A stretch of DNA of 64,000 bases from Limosilactobacillus reuteri (GCF_034259105.1 NZ_CP139478.1:106001-170000); one strand, 5' to 3'. Positions 48,107-60,183 are shown, counted from the stretch's first letter. The notes: generated from the letters alone by a model not told the origin. Numbers and translations: made by a program.

Positions 48107-49402
48107 ATGATTGATCGTTATACCAGCCCAGAGATGAAAAAGATTTGGAGCCTAGAAACACAATACCAATGTTGGTTAGATGTTGAGATTGCTGCTGATG
48201 AAGCGTGGAGTAAGCTTGGGCATATTCCAGCAGAAGATGTGGAGAAGATTAAAAAGAATGCCAAGTTTTCTGTAGAGGGAATTGCAGAAATTGAAGCAGT
48301 GACCCATCATGATGTGATTGCTTTTACCCGAGACGTTTCTAAATCATTGGGGCCTGAACGAAAGTGGGTTCACTATGGAATGACGAGTACAGATGTAGTT
48401 GATACTGCACAAGGCTTGCGTCTGAAAAAGGCGAACGATATCCTTCGTCAAGATATTGATAACTTTATGGATGTCCTTAAAGAATTGGCTGAAAAGTATA
48501 AGTACACAGTTTGTATGGGACGGACACATGGTATCCATGCTGAGCCAACAACTTTTGGCTTGAAAGCTGCTCGTTGGTATTCAGAAATGAAGCGTAATAA
48601 GGAACGTTTTGAACATGCTGCTAAGGGTGTTGAAGCGGGTAAAATTTCTGGTGCAGTAGGAACTTTTGCGGAAATTGATCCATTTGTTGAAGAATATGTC
48701 TGCAAAAAACTTGGCTTACGTCCTCAAGAAGTCTCCACACAAGTTCTTCCTCGAGATTTGCATGCTGAATATATTGCTACCATTGCGCTTATTGGAACAA
48801 GTATGGAAGAAATGGCAACTGAAATTCGCTCTCTGCAACGGACGGAAATCCATGAAGTCGAAGAACACTTTGCCAAGGGACAAAAAGGATCTTCTGCTAT
48901 GCCACATAAACGTAATCCAATTGGCTCAGAAAACATTACTGGTTGTGCGCGGATGCTTCGTGGCTTTATGGTACCTGCTTATGAAGATGTTTCACTTTGG
49001 CATGAACGGGATATTTCCCATTCCAGTGCAGAGCGAATGATTTTACCAGATGCAACTTCATTACTTGATTACATGTTGCGGCGGTTTGGTCGAATTTTAA
49101 AGAATCTCGATGTATTCCCTGAAACAATGAAGAAGAATATGGATAAGACATTGGGCTTAATTTACAGTGGTCGGGTTCTTTTGAAGTTGGTTAACAGTGG
49201 GATGACTCGGGAAGCAGCTTATGATTTGATTCAACCATATACCGCTAAGTGCTGGGCAGAACAGATTCCATTCCGCCCACTATTGGAAGATGACCCAACA
49301 ATTCAAAAGCAATTATCTAAAGAAGATCTTGATGATGCCTTTGATTACCACTGGCACCTCCGCCATGTTGATGACATTTATAAACGATTGGGATTAGACT
49401 AA
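48107..49402 (+). CDS. purB: Adenylosuccinate lyase
   Basis: 431 residues. It acts twice: SAICAR to AICAR, and adenylosuccinate to [12 protein letters not shown] start, [39 protein letters not shown] with the catalytic His, and the mobile loop [18 protein letters not shown] with the catalytic Ser. It follows purK by 71 bases with RBS AGAGAGGA. Confidence 0.97.
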   Translation: MIDRYTSPEMKKIWSLETQYQCWLDVEIAADEAWSKLGHIPAEDVEKIKKNAKFSVEGIAEIEAVTHHDVIAFTRDVSKSLGPERKWVHYGMTSTDVVDTAQGLRLKKANDILRQDIDNFMDVLKELAEKYKYTVCMGRTHGIHAEPTTFGLKAARWYSEMKRNKERFEHAAKGVEAGKISGAVGTFAEIDPFVEEYVCKKLGLRPQEVSTQVLPRDLHAEYIATIALIGTSMEEMATEIRSLQRTEIHEVEEHFAKGQKGSSAMPHKRNPIGSENITGCARMLRGFMVPAYEDVSLWHERDISHSSAERMILPDATSLLDYMLRRFGRILKNLDVFPETMKKNMDKTLGLIYSGRVLLKLVNSGMTREAAYDLIQPYTAKCWAEQIPFRPLLEDDPTIQKQLSKEDLDDAFDYHWHLRHVDDIYKRLGLD

Positions 49403-49414
49403 TATAAGCTAGTT

Positions 49415-49457
49415 TAAGGGGCTAGACGAACGAAAAAGTTTTTCTAGCCTTTTTGTT
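49415..49457 (+). terminator. purB terminator
   Basis: AAGGGGCTAGA (49416-49426) pairs with TCTAGCCTTTTT (49442-49453, partly by G-U), then TTGTT. Confidence 0.75.
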
Positions 49458-49473
49458 ATGCTTTATCTGGCAA

Positions 49474-49608
49474 AACACGAACTATTTAAGTGAAAAAACA
49501 TATAAATATCGTAATTTGTATTGACAAGCGGGAAGAGGAAAGAGTATATTGTTGTCATGAAATATCGAATTAATTTTCGGATATTAAAATAAAAGTTCGT
49601 GTTTTACT
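49474..49608 (+). promoter_or_regulatory. purC operon promoter with PurBoxes
   Basis: AACACGAACTATTTAA (49474-49489) is a PurBox. The promoter is TTGACA (49521-49526), 18 bases, TATATT (49545-49550), so the box lies at about -77. Inverted box-like sequences lie in the leader: TTTTCGGATATT (49576-49587) and AAAAGTTCGTGTTTT (49592-49606). This predicts PurR control responding to PRPP. Confidence 0.7.
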
Positions 49609-49625
49609 GAAAGGAAGTTCCCTAA

Positions 49626-50345
49626 ATGGAGAAGTTATTGTATACCGGCAAGGCAAAACAGATGTGGCAAACAGAGGATCCAGCAGTTTTACGAGTAGTT
49701 TATCTGGACCAAGCTACCGCCCTCAACGGAAAAAAGAAGGATCACTTTACCGGTAAGGGTGAGGCTGCCAATGCTATTTCTTCGCTTGTTTTTGATTACT
49801 TAATGAAGCAGGGAATTGAGACTCACTTTATTAAGAAACTATCAACTAACGAAGACCTGGTAAAAAAGTGTGAGATGTTCCCGCTTGAATTTGTAACGCG
49901 GAATGTAATTGCTGGTCATTTTGCGAGTCGGTATGGACTTTCAGAAGGGGAAGAGCTTCCTTCGCCAGTTGAGGAAATGTTCTATAAAAGCGATGAACTT
50001 GATGATCCCTTTATCAATGAATCCGCAACGATTGCTCTTGAGATTGCCAGCAAAGAGGAACTTGCGCAAATGTGGGGGATCTGTCGGAAGGTCAATAACT
50101 TACTTAAACCATTATTTGCCCAAGCTAATTTACGGTTGGTTGACTTCAAACTCGAATTTGGCCGTTTGAATGATGGCAAGATTATCCTTGCAGATGAATT
50201 TTCGCCAGATAATTGTCGGTTATGGGATCTGACAACTAAGCAACATATGGATAAAGACGTATATCGGCGTAAACTTGCTGATTTAACCCAAACATATGAT
50301 GAGGTATTGGAACGGTTAGAAGTAGTAATTAAGGAGGAAGCATAA
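49626..50345 (+). CDS. purC: SAICAR synthetase
   Basis: 239 residues. It joins CAIR and aspartate with ATP. LLYTGKAKQMWQTED, NGKKKDHFTGKGEAANAISSLVF, EFVTRNVIAGHFASRYGLSEG, LVDFKLEFGR and LADEFSPDNCRLWD are intact. RBS AAAGGAAG. Leads the nine-gene operon purC-S-Q-L-F-M-N-H-D. Confidence 0.97.
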   Translation: MEKLLYTGKAKQMWQTEDPAVLRVVYLDQATALNGKKKDHFTGKGEAANAISSLVFDYLMKQGIETHFIKKLSTNEDLVKKCEMFPLEFVTRNVIAGHFASRYGLSEGEELPSPVEEMFYKSDELDDPFINESATIALEIASKEELAQMWGICRKVNNLLKPLFAQANLRLVDFKLEFGRLNDGKIILADEFSPDNCRLWDLTTKQHMDKDVYRRKLADLTQTYDEVLERLEVVIKEEA

Positions 50346-50594
50346 ATGATTAATGTTCGGATTTTCGTAACTTATAAGCAATCGGTCTTTGATCCGCAGG
50401 GAGAAACAATTAAGGATGCAATCCATTCTCTAGGGCATGATGAAGTAACTGCCGTTAAAGTTGGGAAATTCTTTGACGTTACCTTGGATACAAATGAGGG
50501 TGAGGTAACGACGGCAGTAAAAGAAATTGCTGATCAGCTCCTTGTTAATTTCAATATGGAAACTTATACATACCAAGTTATGGAGGAAGCCTAG
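50346..50594 (+). CDS. purS: FGAM synthase subunit PurS
   Basis: 82 residues, usual for this small subunit that bridges PurL and PurQ. VRIFVTYKQSVFDPQGETIKDAIHSLGHDEVTAVKVGKFFDV matches the family. It starts directly after the purC stop, with the RBS AAGGAGGAAG inside purC. Confidence 0.96.
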   Translation: MINVRIFVTYKQSVFDPQGETIKDAIHSLGHDEVTAVKVGKFFDVTLDTNEGEVTTAVKEIADQLLVNFNMETYTYQVMEEA

Positions 50595-51275
50595 ATGAAA
50601 ATTGCGGTGGTTGTTTTCCCAGGATCCAATTGCGATGTGGATTTATATGAAGTCCTTCATTCCGTTTGCCATGCAGATGTGGAATATGTTTCTCACCGGC
50701 AAAAAAGTTTAGCTGGTTTTGATGCTGTGATGTTACCAGGAGGCTTTTCCTATGGTGATTATCTACGCGCTGGCGCAATTGCCCGGTTTACCAATATCAT
50801 GCCTGCAATAATCAAAATGGCCAATGAGGGAAAACCAGTTTTTGGAACGTGTAACGGATTTCAAATTTTGACAGAAGCGGGTCTTTTGCCAGGCGGACTT
50901 AAACGCAATGATAACCAACGCTTTGTTTGTAAAACCGTTCCTTTAGAAGTAGTGAACTCGCAAACTCTTTTTACTAGTCATTACCAGGATCACGAACGAA
51001 TCGCATTACCAATTGCGCATGCCGATGGTAGTTACTATGCGGATGAAAAAACACTAGATGAACTTGAAGCAAATAATCAAGTTGTCTTTCGTTACGCGAC
51101 TGAAAATCCAAATGGCAGTTTGCATAACATTGCTGGAATTACCAATAAGCAGGGAAATGTCTTAGGCATGATGCCCCATCCTGAACGAGCAGTAGAAACC
51201 ATTCTTGGCAGTACGGATGGCTTACGGTTATTTGAGTCCTTGTTAGAAAACGGCAGAATTAAAGTGGAGGCATAG
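50595..51275 (+). CDS. purQ: FGAM synthase glutaminase subunit PurQ
   Basis: 226 residues. Class I glutaminase that supplies ammonia to Pur[18 protein letters not shown] start, nucleophile Cys in [14 protein letters not shown] and the His-Glu pair in [10 protein letters not shown] are present. It begins right after the purS stop, with the RBS GGAGGAAG in purS. Confidence 0.97.
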   Translation: MKIAVVVFPGSNCDVDLYEVLHSVCHADVEYVSHRQKSLAGFDAVMLPGGFSYGDYLRAGAIARFTNIMPAIIKMANEGKPVFGTCNGFQILTEAGLLPGGLKRNDNQRFVCKTVPLEVVNSQTLFTSHYQDHERIALPIAHADGSYYADEKTLDELEANNQVVFRYATENPNGSLHNIAGITNKQGNVLGMMPHPERAVETILGSTDGLRLFESLLENGRIKVEA

Positions 51276-51278
51276 TTA

Positions 51279-53507
51279 ATGAAACAAGCAATGACCCCAG
51301 AAGAGATTAAAGAAAAGAAACCATACTTAGATTGGAGCTTGACTGAAGCAGAATATGATTACATTCGCACTCATATCTTGGGACGATTACCAAATTATAC
51401 TGAAACCGGCTTATTTTCCGCGATGTGGAGTGAGCACTGTTCATATAAAAAGTCAAAGCCGGTTCTGCGTCTCTTCCCTAATAAAAATGAGCGAGTATTG
51501 CAAGGTCCCGGAGAAGGAGCAGGGGTTGTTGATATTGATGATGGACAAGCGGTGGTATTCAAAGCTGAGAGTCACAATCATCCGACAACTGTTGAACCTT
51601 ATCAAGGAGCGGCAACCGGTGTCGGTGGGATTCTGCGGGACATTTTCAGCATGGGGGCACGACCAATCGCTTCCCTTGATTCCCTCCATTTCGGTGAATT
51701 AGATAATTCGACAACGCGGATGAAAGTAACTAACACTGTTCGGGGAATTGGTGATTACGGTAATTGTATGGGAATCCCTACAATTGCGGGTGAAACAACA
51801 TTCGATTCATGCTACCAGGGCAATGTTCTGTGTAATGCAATGAGTGTTGGCTTAATGGACCAAAAAGATATCCAGCAGGGTCGCGCTGCCGGAATTGGAA
51901 ATGCAGTGATGTATGTCGGCGCTAAAACCGGCCGTGATGGAATTCATGGCGCCACCTTTGCTTCTGCGGACTTTAATGATGAAAATATGACGCAACGTTC
52001 GGCGGTTCAAGTCGGTAATCCTTTTATGGAAAAACTCTTATTAGAAGCCTGCCTTGACCTTATTAGAAATCATCCAGACTGGTTAGTAGGCATCCAAGAT
52101 ATGGGGGCAGCGGGGATTGTTTCTTCAAGTGCGGAAATGGCTTCCGAAGGTCAAAGTGGGATGGAACTAAACTTAGATCTTGTTCCGCAACGTGAACCCG
52201 GGATGTCGGCTTATGAAATTATGCTTAGTGAATCCCAAGAACGAATGCTTCTTTGCGTAAAAAAAGGCCATGAAGAAGATGTCAAAAAGATTTTTGATTT
52301 TTACGATCTTGAAGCGGTCACAATTGGCCGGATTACTGCGGGTCATGATTATGTTCTCTTTCATGATAATGAAGAAGTATGTCACATCCCAGTATCGAGT
52401 TTAACGGATGACGTACTAGAAGAAGAAAGTCTAGAAAAAAAGCCTGCGCGGATTGAATTAGCCGAACAGCAGCCAGCGTGGATTCCAGATATTGATAACG
52501 TTGCTGAAGTTTTAACTAAGCTGCTTGCTCAGTCAACGATTGCGGATAAGAGTAGTCTTTATCAGCAATATGATTCTCAAGTACGGACAAACACAGTGGC
52601 CGGTCCAGGGAGTGATGCTGGGGTTCTGCGGATTCGTGGAACACATAAAGGGTTAGCGATGACAACTGATGGGAACGGTCGGTTTGTTTACCTTAGTCCA
52701 GAAGTTGGTGGACAAATTGCCTTAGTTGAAGCGGCAGCCAACATAATTGCCAGTGGAGCCGAACCGTTAGCAATTACTGACTGCTTAAATTATGGTGACC
52801 CAACCGATTCAGAAATTTTCTGGGAACTTCATCAATCTGTCCAAGGAATGGCTGATGCTTGCCGTGAATTTAATACCCCGGTTATTTCTGGGAATGTTTC
52901 TTTATATAACGAAAACAATGGACAAGCAATTCACCCGACGCCGATGGTTGGAATGGTCGGCCTGATTAAAAATATTGATCGCGTAATTCCTTCGTTTGTC
53001 CAACACCCGGGAGATAAGGTTTACCTAGTGGGCCAAACTCGTGATGATTATGCGGGTTCTGAGTTGCAAAAAATGATGACTGGTGATATTAGCGGAATTG
53101 TTAAATCATTTGACCTTCATCATGTCCATCAATATATGCAACGGTTACTGAAAACGATGGAGAACGGCCTTGTTTCTAGTGCACATGATCTGAGTGAAGG
53201 TGGACTAGGCGTGGCCTTAGCAGAAACGGTCTTCAAAACTGATTTAGGGTTGAAAATTGATCTTGCTGATCAGCCCGCAGCTCGCCTTTTTAGTGAGACT
53301 CCTGGAAGATTTATCGTGACGGTTGCTCCTGAAAAGGCAACTGAATTCGAACGGGCATTAGGAAAAGATGCGCACCTAATCGGAGAAGTTACGAATAGTC
53401 ACTGGTTAATGGTTAAACTGGCAAATGATGAACTCAATGAAAATGTTGCGAAATTACAAAAAACATGGGAGGAGGCAATTCCGTGCCAACTGAAATCAAA
53501 GGATTAA
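51279..53507 (+). CDS. purL: FGAM synthase large subunit PurL
   Basis: 742 residues, the small-type PurL that works with PurS and Pur[16 protein letters not shown] with the catalytic His, [52 protein letters not shown] and, in the second half, [14 protein letters not shown] are conserved. Overlaps the start region of purF; RBS GTGGAGG. Confidence 0.97.
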   Translation: MKQAMTPEEIKEKKPYLDWSLTEAEYDYIRTHILGRLPNYTETGLFSAMWSEHCSYKKSKPVLRLFPNKNERVLQGPGEGAGVVDIDDGQAVVFKAESHNHPTTVEPYQGAATGVGGILRDIFSMGARPIASLDSLHFGELDNSTTRMKVTNTVRGIGDYGNCMGIPTIAGETTFDSCYQGNVLCNAMSVGLMDQKDIQQGRAAGIGNAVMYVGAKTGRDGIHGATFASADFNDENMTQRSAVQVGNPFMEKLLLEACLDLIRNHPDWLVGIQDMGAAGIVSSSAEMASEGQSGMELNLDLVPQREPGMSAYEIMLSESQERMLLCVKKGHEEDVKKIFDFYDLEAVTIGRITAGHDYVLFHDNEEVCHIPVSSLTDDVLEEESLEKKPARIELAEQQPAWIPDIDNVAEVLTKLLAQSTIADKSSLYQQYDSQVRTNTVAGPGSDAGVLRIRGTHKGLAMTTDGNGRFVYLSPEVGGQIALVEAAANIIASGAEPLAITDCLNYGDPTDSEIFWELHQSVQGMADACREFNTPVISGNVSLYNENNGQAIHPTPMVGMVGLIKNIDRVIPSFVQHPGDKVYLVGQTRDDYAGSELQKMMTGDISGIVKSFDLHHVHQYMQRLLKTMENGLVSSAHDLSEGGLGVALAETVFKTDLGLKIDLADQPAARLFSETPGRFIVTVAPEKATEFERALGKDAHLIGEVTNSHWLMVKLANDELNENVAKLQKTWEEAIPCQLKSKD

Positions 53508-54937
53508 ATGAAGAATGTGGGGTCTTTGGAATTTTTGATGCGGCTAACGCTAGTCAATTAACCTATTACGGCCTGCATACTCTTCAGCATCGCGGCCAAG
53601 AAGGAGCAGGAATTGTCTCAACTGATGGGACGGAACTTTATCAACACCGTGACCGAGGATTGTTGGCGAAAGTGTTTGCTGATCCGGCTGAGCTTAAACG
53701 ATTAAAAGGAAACGCTGCGATTGGCCATGTTCGTTATGGGACAAGTGGACATAATTCGATTGCCAATGTTCAACCCTTTCTTTTTCACTTTCATGATGGC
53801 GCTGTTGCTCTCGCCCATAATGGTAATTTAACTAATGCTGTTACCCTTCGTCGTGAATTGGAAAATGAAGGGGCAGTTTTCCAGTCAGATTCTGATACGG
53901 AAATTTTAATTCACCTTATCCGGAAATATATTAATGAAGGTTTTATTCCTGCTTTGAAGAAAAGCCTCAACCTTGTCCATGGTGGATTTGCCTACCTATT
54001 ACTACAAAAAGATCGGCTAATTGCGGCTTTAGATCCTAATGGGATTCGTCCTTTATGTATTGGAAGGTTAGAAAATGGGGCTTATGTTGTTGCTAGTGAG
54101 ACTTGTGCTTTAGATATTATTAATGCTCAATTTGTGCGTGATGTTTTGCCAGGAGAATTAGTAGTTATTGATAAAAATGGGTTACATATTGACCATTACA
54201 CTACCCAAACCCAGCTGGCGATTTGCTCAATGGAGTATATCTATTTTGCCCGTCCTGATTCTATTATTCATGGGGTAACGGTACATAATGCGCGAAAACG
54301 AATGGGAAAGTTCTTAGCAAAGGAACACCCGGTTGATGCTGATATGGTAATTGGGGTACCTAACTCATCGTTATCTGCTGCTAGTGGGTATGCGGAAGAA
54401 AGCGGCCTTCCATATGAAATGGGGTTAATAAAGAGCCAATACGTTGCGCGGACGTTCATTCAACCAACTCAAGAGTTACGGGAGTTAGGCGTTCAGATGA
54501 AATTATCAGCTGTCCGGGGAGTTGTAAAAGGAAAAAGAGTGGTAGTAGTCGACGATTCGATTGTGCGCGGAACAACTTCTAAGCAGATTGTCCAAATGCT
54601 AAAAAGAGCTGGGGCCAAAGAAGTTCATATGCTTATCTCCTCACCACCATTTAAGTTTCCGTGTTTTTATGGGATTGATGTATCAACGCGTTCAGAACTG
54701 ATGGCTGCTCATTACTTCATTGAAGAAATGCGGCAGTTAATTGGTGCAGATTCTCTTAATTTTTTGAGTATTGATAGTTTAATCAAAGCAATTAACGTGC
54801 CAGATGCAGGGGATGCTCCTAATGGTGGCCTTACCGTGGCTTATTTTGATGGGAAGTACCCAACGCCGCTTTATGATTATGAAGAAGGGTACTTAAAGTC
54901 GTTAAGCGAACAAGAGCGATTGGCAAGAAAGGGGTAA
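53483..54937 (+). CDS. purF: Amidophosphoribosyltransferase
   Basis: 484 residues from GTG 53483, chosen because GGGAGGAGG lies 8 bases upstream and because it gives an 11-residue propeptide ([10 protein letters not shown]) before the nucleophile cysteine of CGVFGIF. First step of purine synthesis from PRPP and glutamine. [25 protein letters not shown], the PRPP loop [18 protein letters not shown] are present. Cysteines for a Fe-S cluster of the B. subtilis type are suggested ([24 protein letters not shown]). Overlaps purL by 25 bases. Confidence 0.95.
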   Translation: MPTEIKGLNEECGVFGIFDAANASQLTYYGLHTLQHRGQEGAGIVSTDGTELYQHRDRGLLAKVFADPAELKRLKGNAAIGHVRYGTSGHNSIANVQPFLFHFHDGAVALAHNGNLTNAVTLRRELENEGAVFQSDSDTEILIHLIRKYINEGFIPALKKSLNLVHGGFAYLLLQKDRLIAALDPNGIRPLCIGRLENGAYVVASETCALDIINAQFVRDVLPGELVVIDKNGLHIDHYTTQTQLAICSMEYIYFARPDSIIHGVTVHNARKRMGKFLAKEHPVDADMVIGVPNSSLSAASGYAEESGLPYEMGLIKSQYVARTFIQPTQELRELGVQMKLSAVRGVVKGKRVVVVDDSIVRGTTSKQIVQMLKRAGAKEVHMLISSPPFKFPCFYGIDVSTRSELMAAHYFIEEMRQLIGADSLNFLSIDSLIKAINVPDAGDAPNGGLTVAYFDGKYPTPLYDYEEGYLKSLSEQERLARKG

Positions 54938-54941
54938 GAGG

Positions 54942-55979
54942 ATGAGTCGTTATCAAGATGCAGGAGTGGATGTAAATGCCGGGTACGAACTTGTTCACCG
55001 TATTAAAGATGCAGTTAAATCAACTGATCGCCCAGGTGTGATTGGGGGAATTGGCAGCTTTGGGGGGATGTTTGACTTAGAAAAATTACAGGTACGGCAT
55101 CCAGTCCTTGTCTCTGGCACTGATGGTGTGGGAACGAAACTCTTAATTGCCCAACAAATGAATAAGCACGATACAATCGGGATCGATGTTGTCGCAATGT
55201 GTGTTAATGATGTCCTGGCGCAGGGAGCGGAACCAATAACGTTTCTCGACTACATTGCGACCGGCCATAATGATCCGGCTAAGATGGCAGCGATTGTTAG
55301 CGGAGTAGCGACCGGTTGCCGAGAAGCTGGAGCCGCTTTAATTGGTGGAGAAACAGCAGAAATGCCAGATATGTATGCAGACAATGAGTATGACCTAGCA
55401 GGAACAGTATCAGGGATAGCAGAAAAAGAAGAACTTCTTACCGCTGCTGGACCACAAAAAGGTGATATTTTACTTGGCCTCCCATCAAGCGGCTTGCATT
55501 CCAATGGCTTTTCCCTTGTTCGGCAAATCTTATTTAGGGATAATCATGTCAAATTAACTGATCGCCCAGAAACATTGAGAGGAAAAACGGTAGGAGAAAC
55601 GATCCTAACTCCTACTAGGATTTATGTTCAAGCCGTTTTACCACTAGTCCATCACAAATTGGTTCATGGGATTAGCCATATTACTGGTGGAGGATTGATT
55701 GAAAATGTTCCCCGGATGTTGGACGATAACTTGCAAGCGGTGATTGATTCTAGTCGGTGGCCACAGCTTCCGGTCTTTGGCTATTTGCGGGTGCTGGGAG
55801 GCCTTACTAAGGAGGATTGTTTCGAAGCATTTAACATGGGAATAGGAATGGTCTTAGCAGTGGCACCAGATCAAGTAGCACAAGTTCAAGAGATTCTATC
55901 AAATAAAAACATGACAAGTTATCAAATTGGTTATCTTCGTCATTGTTTACCAGATACAAAAAAGATTGTTATCAAGTGA
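54942..55979 (+). CDS. purM: AIR synthetase
   Basis: 345 residues. It closes FGAM to AIR with ATP. YQDAGVDVNAGYELVHRIK, IGGIGSFGGMFDL, VSGTDGVGTKLLIAQ, GIDVVAMCVNDVLAQGAEPI, GGETAEMPDMY and HITGGGLIENVPRML identify it. Starts 4 bases after purF. Confidence 0.97.
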   Translation: MSRYQDAGVDVNAGYELVHRIKDAVKSTDRPGVIGGIGSFGGMFDLEKLQVRHPVLVSGTDGVGTKLLIAQQMNKHDTIGIDVVAMCVNDVLAQGAEPITFLDYIATGHNDPAKMAAIVSGVATGCREAGAALIGGETAEMPDMYADNEYDLAGTVSGIAEKEELLTAAGPQKGDILLGLPSSGLHSNGFSLVRQILFRDNHVKLTDRPETLRGKTVGETILTPTRIYVQAVLPLVHHKLVHGISHITGGGLIENVPRMLDDNLQAVIDSSRWPQLPVFGYLRVLGGLTKEDCFEAFNMGIGMVLAVAPDQVAQVQEILSNKNMTSYQIGYLRHCLPDTKKIVIK

Positions 55980-55988
55980 GGGTTGTAA

Positions 55989-56561
55989 ATGAGAGTCGCA
56001 ATTTTAGCATCAGGAAACGGAACGAATTTTGAAGTCTTAGCACAGCACTTCAAAAATAATGACCTTCCTGGTGAATTAGCATTATTATTCTGTAATCATC
56101 CAGATGCTCCGGTAATGAAAAGAGCTGCCCGGCTGGGGATTCCGGCAGAAAGTTTTACGGTCAAATCTTGTGGGGGAAAACAGGAATACGAGGAAAAATT
56201 ATTGGGAGTAGTGAAAAAGTATCAAATTGACTTTATTGTCCTTGCTGGTTATTTACGAGTAATTGGGCCCACGATTTTGGATCATTATGCTCACCGAATT
56301 ATTAACCTTCATCCAGCATGGTTGCCAGAATATCCTGGACTACATTCGATTGAACGAGCATTTGCTGATCAACAAGCACAGACAGGCGTCACCGTCCATT
56401 ATATTGATGCGGGACTCGATTCCGGCCCAATTATCGCCCAGGAACACGTCCCAATTTTACCAACTGATACTATTGAAACCTTAGAAGCACGGGTTCACGA
56501 AACTGAGCACCGGTTATATCCTGAAGCACTAAAGCAGGCATTAGAAAAGGAGCAACATTAA
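55989..56561 (+). CDS. purN: GAR transformylase
   Basis: 190 residues. Transfers formyl from 10-formyl-THF to GAR. VAILASGNGTNFEVL, LAGYLRVIGPTIL, the catalytic RIINLHPAWLPEYPGLHSIERA and GVTVHYIDAGLDSGPIIAQ are present. Uses the cofactor product of fhs. Confidence 0.96.
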   Translation: MRVAILASGNGTNFEVLAQHFKNNDLPGELALLFCNHPDAPVMKRAARLGIPAESFTVKSCGGKQEYEEKLLGVVKKYQIDFIVLAGYLRVIGPTILDHYAHRIINLHPAWLPEYPGLHSIERAFADQQAQTGVTVHYIDAGLDSGPIIAQEHVPILPTDTIETLEARVHETEHRLYPEALKQALEKEQH

Positions 56562-56564
56562 ATT

Positions 56565-58103
56565 ATGAAAAGAGCATTAGTAAGCGTTTCTGATAAGCAA
56601 AACCTGGTCCCATTCGTTAAAGGATTAGTTGAAAATGATTTTGAAATTATTTCGACTGGGGGGACGAAGCGGGTTTTGGACGAAGCAGGAATTGAAACAA
56701 TTGGGATTGAAGATGTTACTCATTTTCCAGAAATTCTTGATGGCCGCGTGAAGACTCTTAACCCATACGTCCATGGGGGACTATTGGCTCGCCGGGACTT
56801 ACCAGAACACATGGCGACTCTCGAAAAACTTAATATTACGCCAATCGATTTAGTCTGTGTTAATCTTTATCCATTTAAAGAGACGATCGAAAAGCCGGGA
56901 GTGGAATTAGCCGATGCAATTGAAAATATTGATATCGGTGGCCCTAGCATGGTCCGCTCAGCTGCTAAAAACTATCATGATGTAACAACCGTGGTGGACC
57001 AAGCCGATTACGATGAAGTCTTAGCCCAGATCAAAGAAGATGGTGAAACATCATTGGCAACCCGAGCACGCTTAGCAGCGAAAGCCTTTCGTCATACGGC
57101 AGCCTATGATTCCCTCATCTCTCAATACCTTACAAAGCAGACAGGGCTTGAAGATCCAGAAAAATTAACTTTAAGCTGGGATTTAAAAGAAACAATGCGT
57201 TATGGTGAAAATAGTCACCAAAAGGCTTGGTTATATGAAGATGCGCTTCCTAAGGCTTTTTCGGTTTTACAGGCTGAACAATTACATGGTAAGAAGCTTT
57301 CCTACAATAACATTAAGGATGCTGATGAAGCATTACGATGCATTCGCGAATTTGATGAACCAACAGTTGTAGCGATGAAACATATGAACCCCTGTGGAAT
57401 TGGCCGTGGGGGGAAGTTGGTTCAAGCTTGGGATCATGCCTATGAAGCTGACCCTGTTTCCATTTTTGGAGGAGTGATTGCTCTTAATCGCCAGGTTGAT
57501 TTAGCTACCGCCGAAAAAATGCACAAAATCTTTTTAGAAATTGTTATTGCACCCGGCTTTGATGATGATGCATTTGAGTTGTTAGCAAAGAAGAAAAATA
57601 TTCGCTTACTAAGTCTGGACTTTAGTAAGAAGGATGAACCTACTAAACATGAAGTTGTTTCAGTAATGGGGGGAATGTTGTTGCAAGAACAAGACACGCT
57701 TAAGGAAGATTACCACGACTGGCAATGTGTTACTGAAAAGCAACCAACAGAGGAACAGCTTAAGACATTAATGTTTGCCTGGAAAGCAGTTAAGCATGCC
57801 AAATCAAATGCGATTGTCTTAGCAAATGATGATCGGACATTAGGGGTAGGAGAAGGTCAGCCTAACCGAATTGATTCATTGAAAATTGCCGTAAAACATG
57901 CTGGCGAAGCGATTGATGATCGGACAGTGATGGCTTCAGATGCTTTCTTCCCGTTTGGCGATTGTGTTGAATATGCGGGCCAAAATGGTATTAAGGCGAT
58001 TGTTCAGCCAGGGGGATCAATTCGCGATCAAGAATCAATTGAAATGGCAAATAAGTACGGAATTGCAATGGTCATAACAGGTATTCGTCATTTCCGCCAT
58101 TAA
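56565..58103 (+). CDS. purH: Bifunctional AICAR transformylase/IMP cyclohydrolase
   Basis: 512 residues, normal length. The N-terminal cyclohydrolase domain ([53 protein letters not shown]) is followed by the transformylase ([54 protein letters not shown]). Ends with ITGIRHFRH. Makes IMP, which feeds guaB at 26219. Confidence 0.97.
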   Translation: MKRALVSVSDKQNLVPFVKGLVENDFEIISTGGTKRVLDEAGIETIGIEDVTHFPEILDGRVKTLNPYVHGGLLARRDLPEHMATLEKLNITPIDLVCVNLYPFKETIEKPGVELADAIENIDIGGPSMVRSAAKNYHDVTTVVDQADYDEVLAQIKEDGETSLATRARLAAKAFRHTAAYDSLISQYLTKQTGLEDPEKLTLSWDLKETMRYGENSHQKAWLYEDALPKAFSVLQAEQLHGKKLSYNNIKDADEALRCIREFDEPTVVAMKHMNPCGIGRGGKLVQAWDHAYEADPVSIFGGVIALNRQVDLATAEKMHKIFLEIVIAPGFDDDAFELLAKKKNIRLLSLDFSKKDEPTKHEVVSVMGGMLLQEQDTLKEDYHDWQCVTEKQPTEEQLKTLMFAWKAVKHAKSNAIVLANDDRTLGVGEGQPNRIDSLKIAVKHAGEAIDDRTVMASDAFFPFGDCVEYAGQNGIKAIVQPGGSIRDQESIEMANKYGIAMVITGIRHFRH

Positions 58104-58118
58104 AGCTAGGAGGGTATC

Positions 58119-59378
58119 ATGGAAAAGCAGGTCAACGTATTAGTTGTAGGTGAAGGCGGTCGTGAATTTGCCGTGGCGAAGAAATTACAAGAAAGTCCCC
58201 GTGTTAAGCAAGTTTATTGTGCGCCAGGCAACGTGGGGATGTCGACTGTAGGAGTAGTTCCCATTGCAATTGCGGAAACTGACTTTGCTAAGCTGATTCA
58301 ATTTGCTAAAGAACATAATGTTGCGTGGACATTCGTGGGCCCTGAGGATTGTTTGGTTGATGGGATTGTTGATGAATTTAAGGCCGCTGGATTAAAGGTT
58401 TTCGGTCCTGATGCACGGGCTGCCCAATTAGAAGGCTCAAAAGACTATGCCCTTAATTTTATGAATAATTATCACGTTCCCACTGCCCGCCATGCGACAT
58501 ATCGGGATCAAACAGCAGCGATTAATAACGTTGGCCAATTTGGCTTTCCGGTAGTAATTAAAGAAAATGGTTTAGCAGGAGGAAAAGGGGTTGTCATTGC
58601 AAAGGATCGTGCAGAAGCAATTAGGACAATCAAAGAAATGTTTGTCAATGGGCAGGCGCGCCTTGTGATTGAAGAATGTTTATCGGGTCCCGAATATTCG
58701 ATGTTTGTTTTGATTAGTAATGGGCATTACCGAATTTTGCCCATGGCTCAAGACCACAAACGAGCATTTGATGACGATAAAGGTCCTAATACTGGGGGGA
58801 TGGGTGCTTATAGTCCCTTGCCACAACTTTCCTCAGCTGTTCGCCAACAGATGATTGATGAAGTACTTAAGCCAACAGTTGATGGTTTGGTAGCTGGCGA
58901 GTATCACTACCATGGTATCTTATATATTGGCCTTATTTTGACTGACGATGGTCCAAAAGTAATTGAATATAATGTTCGTTTAGGTGATCCAGAGACCCAG
59001 GTGATTTTGCCCCGCATGAAAACCGACTTGTTCGAACTCGTAAATGCAGCAATTAATGATCGACCATTACCAGAAGTTGAAGAAAATAAAGAGGCTTGTT
59101 TTGGCGTTGTCTTGGCATCAAAAGGATATCCAACTAAGCCAATCCATGGTCAAGCGCTGGGAACATTTCCCGTTGATCCCAGTGTCACTATTGATTATGC
59201 AAATGTTGCTGGGACGATTAATGACTTAAGAGGTGCAGGTGGACGTTTACTAATGGTGATCGGGAAAGATGATTCTCTTCAAAAAGCCCGCGATCACGTT
59301 TATGACTACTTACGCCAGCTTGATGAACCTGAATGTTTTTATCGTCATGATATTGGTGCAAAAGCTGGACTACAATAA
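58119..59378 (+). CDS. purD: GAR synthetase
   Basis: 419 residues, ATP-grasp. Joins phosphoribosylamine and glycine. VLVVGEGGREFAVAKKLQES, FVGPEDCLVDGIVDEF, EGSKDYALNFMNNYHVPTA, KENGLAGGKGVVIAK, QDHKRAFDDDKGPNTGGMGAYSPLP, EYNVRLGDPETQVILPRM. Last gene of the operon; no clear terminator was found in the 95 bases before gpmA. Confidence 0.97.
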   Translation: MEKQVNVLVVGEGGREFAVAKKLQESPRVKQVYCAPGNVGMSTVGVVPIAIAETDFAKLIQFAKEHNVAWTFVGPEDCLVDGIVDEFKAAGLKVFGPDARAAQLEGSKDYALNFMNNYHVPTARHATYRDQTAAINNVGQFGFPVVIKENGLAGGKGVVIAKDRAEAIRTIKEMFVNGQARLVIEECLSGPEYSMFVLISNGHYRILPMAQDHKRAFDDDKGPNTGGMGAYSPLPQLSSAVRQQMIDEVLKPTVDGLVAGEYHYHGILYIGLILTDDGPKVIEYNVRLGDPETQVILPRMKTDLFELVNAAINDRPLPEVEENKEACFGVVLASKGYPTKPIHGQALGTFPVDPSVTIDYANVAGTINDLRGAGGRLLMVIGKDDSLQKARDHVYDYLRQLDEPECFYRHDIGAKAGLQ

Positions 59379-59473
59379 TTTCTTCATCACTATTGGCATT
59401 TGCAGGGGAATGGATTAAAATAATATGGTAATGCTGTTTATAGCGATTTTAAGAAGAAAGAGGTCAATTGAAC

Positions 59474-60160
59474 ATGGCTAAATTAGTATTAATTCGTCAC
59501 GGTCAAAGTGAATGGAACTTATCTAACCAATTTACTGGTTGGGTTGATGTTGATTTAAGTGAAAAGGGTGTTGAACAAGCAAAGAATGCTGGTAAAGCCC
59601 TTAAGGAACACGGCATTGAATTTGACTACGCATACACTTCTGTTTTGAAGCGTGCTATCAAGACTTTGCACTATGCTCTTGAAGAATGTGACCAATTATG
59701 GATTCCTGAATACAAGACTTGGCGTTTAAACGAACGTCACTATGGTGCACTTCAAGGCCACAACAAGCAAAAGGCTGCTGAAAAGTACGGTGACGAACAA
59801 GTTCACATTTGGCGTCGTTCATACGATGTATTACCTCCATTGCTAAGTGCTGACGATGAAGGTTCTGCTGCAAAGGATCGTCGTTACGCTAACTTAGACC
59901 CACGTGCTATTCCTGGCGGTGAAAACTTAAAGGTTACTTTGGAACGTGTTATTCCATTATGGCAAGATGAAATTGCACCAAAGCTTTTGGACAACAAGAA
60001 CGTTATCATCGCTGCTCACGGTAACTCTCTTCGTGCATTGAGCAAGTACATCGAAAACATTTCTGATGAAGATATCATGAACCTTGAAATGGCTACTGGT
60101 CAACCAGTTGTTTATGACTTCGATGATAAGCTTAACGTATTAAGCAAGGAAAAGTACTAA
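59474..60160 (+). CDS. gpmA: 2,3-bisphosphoglycerate-dependent phosphoglycerate mutase
   Basis: 228 residues from ATG 59474 (RBS GAAAGAGG; TTG 59468 is less likely). Interconverts 3- and 2-phosphoglycerate. [20 protein letters not shown] with the phosphohistidine, [19 protein letters not shown] and [11 protein letters not shown] are intact. Codon use is strongly biased, as expected for a highly expressed glycolytic gene. Confidence 0.96.
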   Translation: MAKLVLIRHGQSEWNLSNQFTGWVDVDLSEKGVEQAKNAGKALKEHGIEFDYAYTSVLKRAIKTLHYALEECDQLWIPEYKTWRLNERHYGALQGHNKQKAAEKYGDEQVHIWRRSYDVLPPLLSADDEGSAAKDRRYANLDPRAIPGGENLKVTLERVIPLWQDEIAPKLLDNKNVIIAAHGNSLRALSKYIENISDEDIMNLEMATGQPVVYDFDDKLNVLSKEKY

Positions 60161-60183
60161 AATAAATTTACGATATTAAGTTT

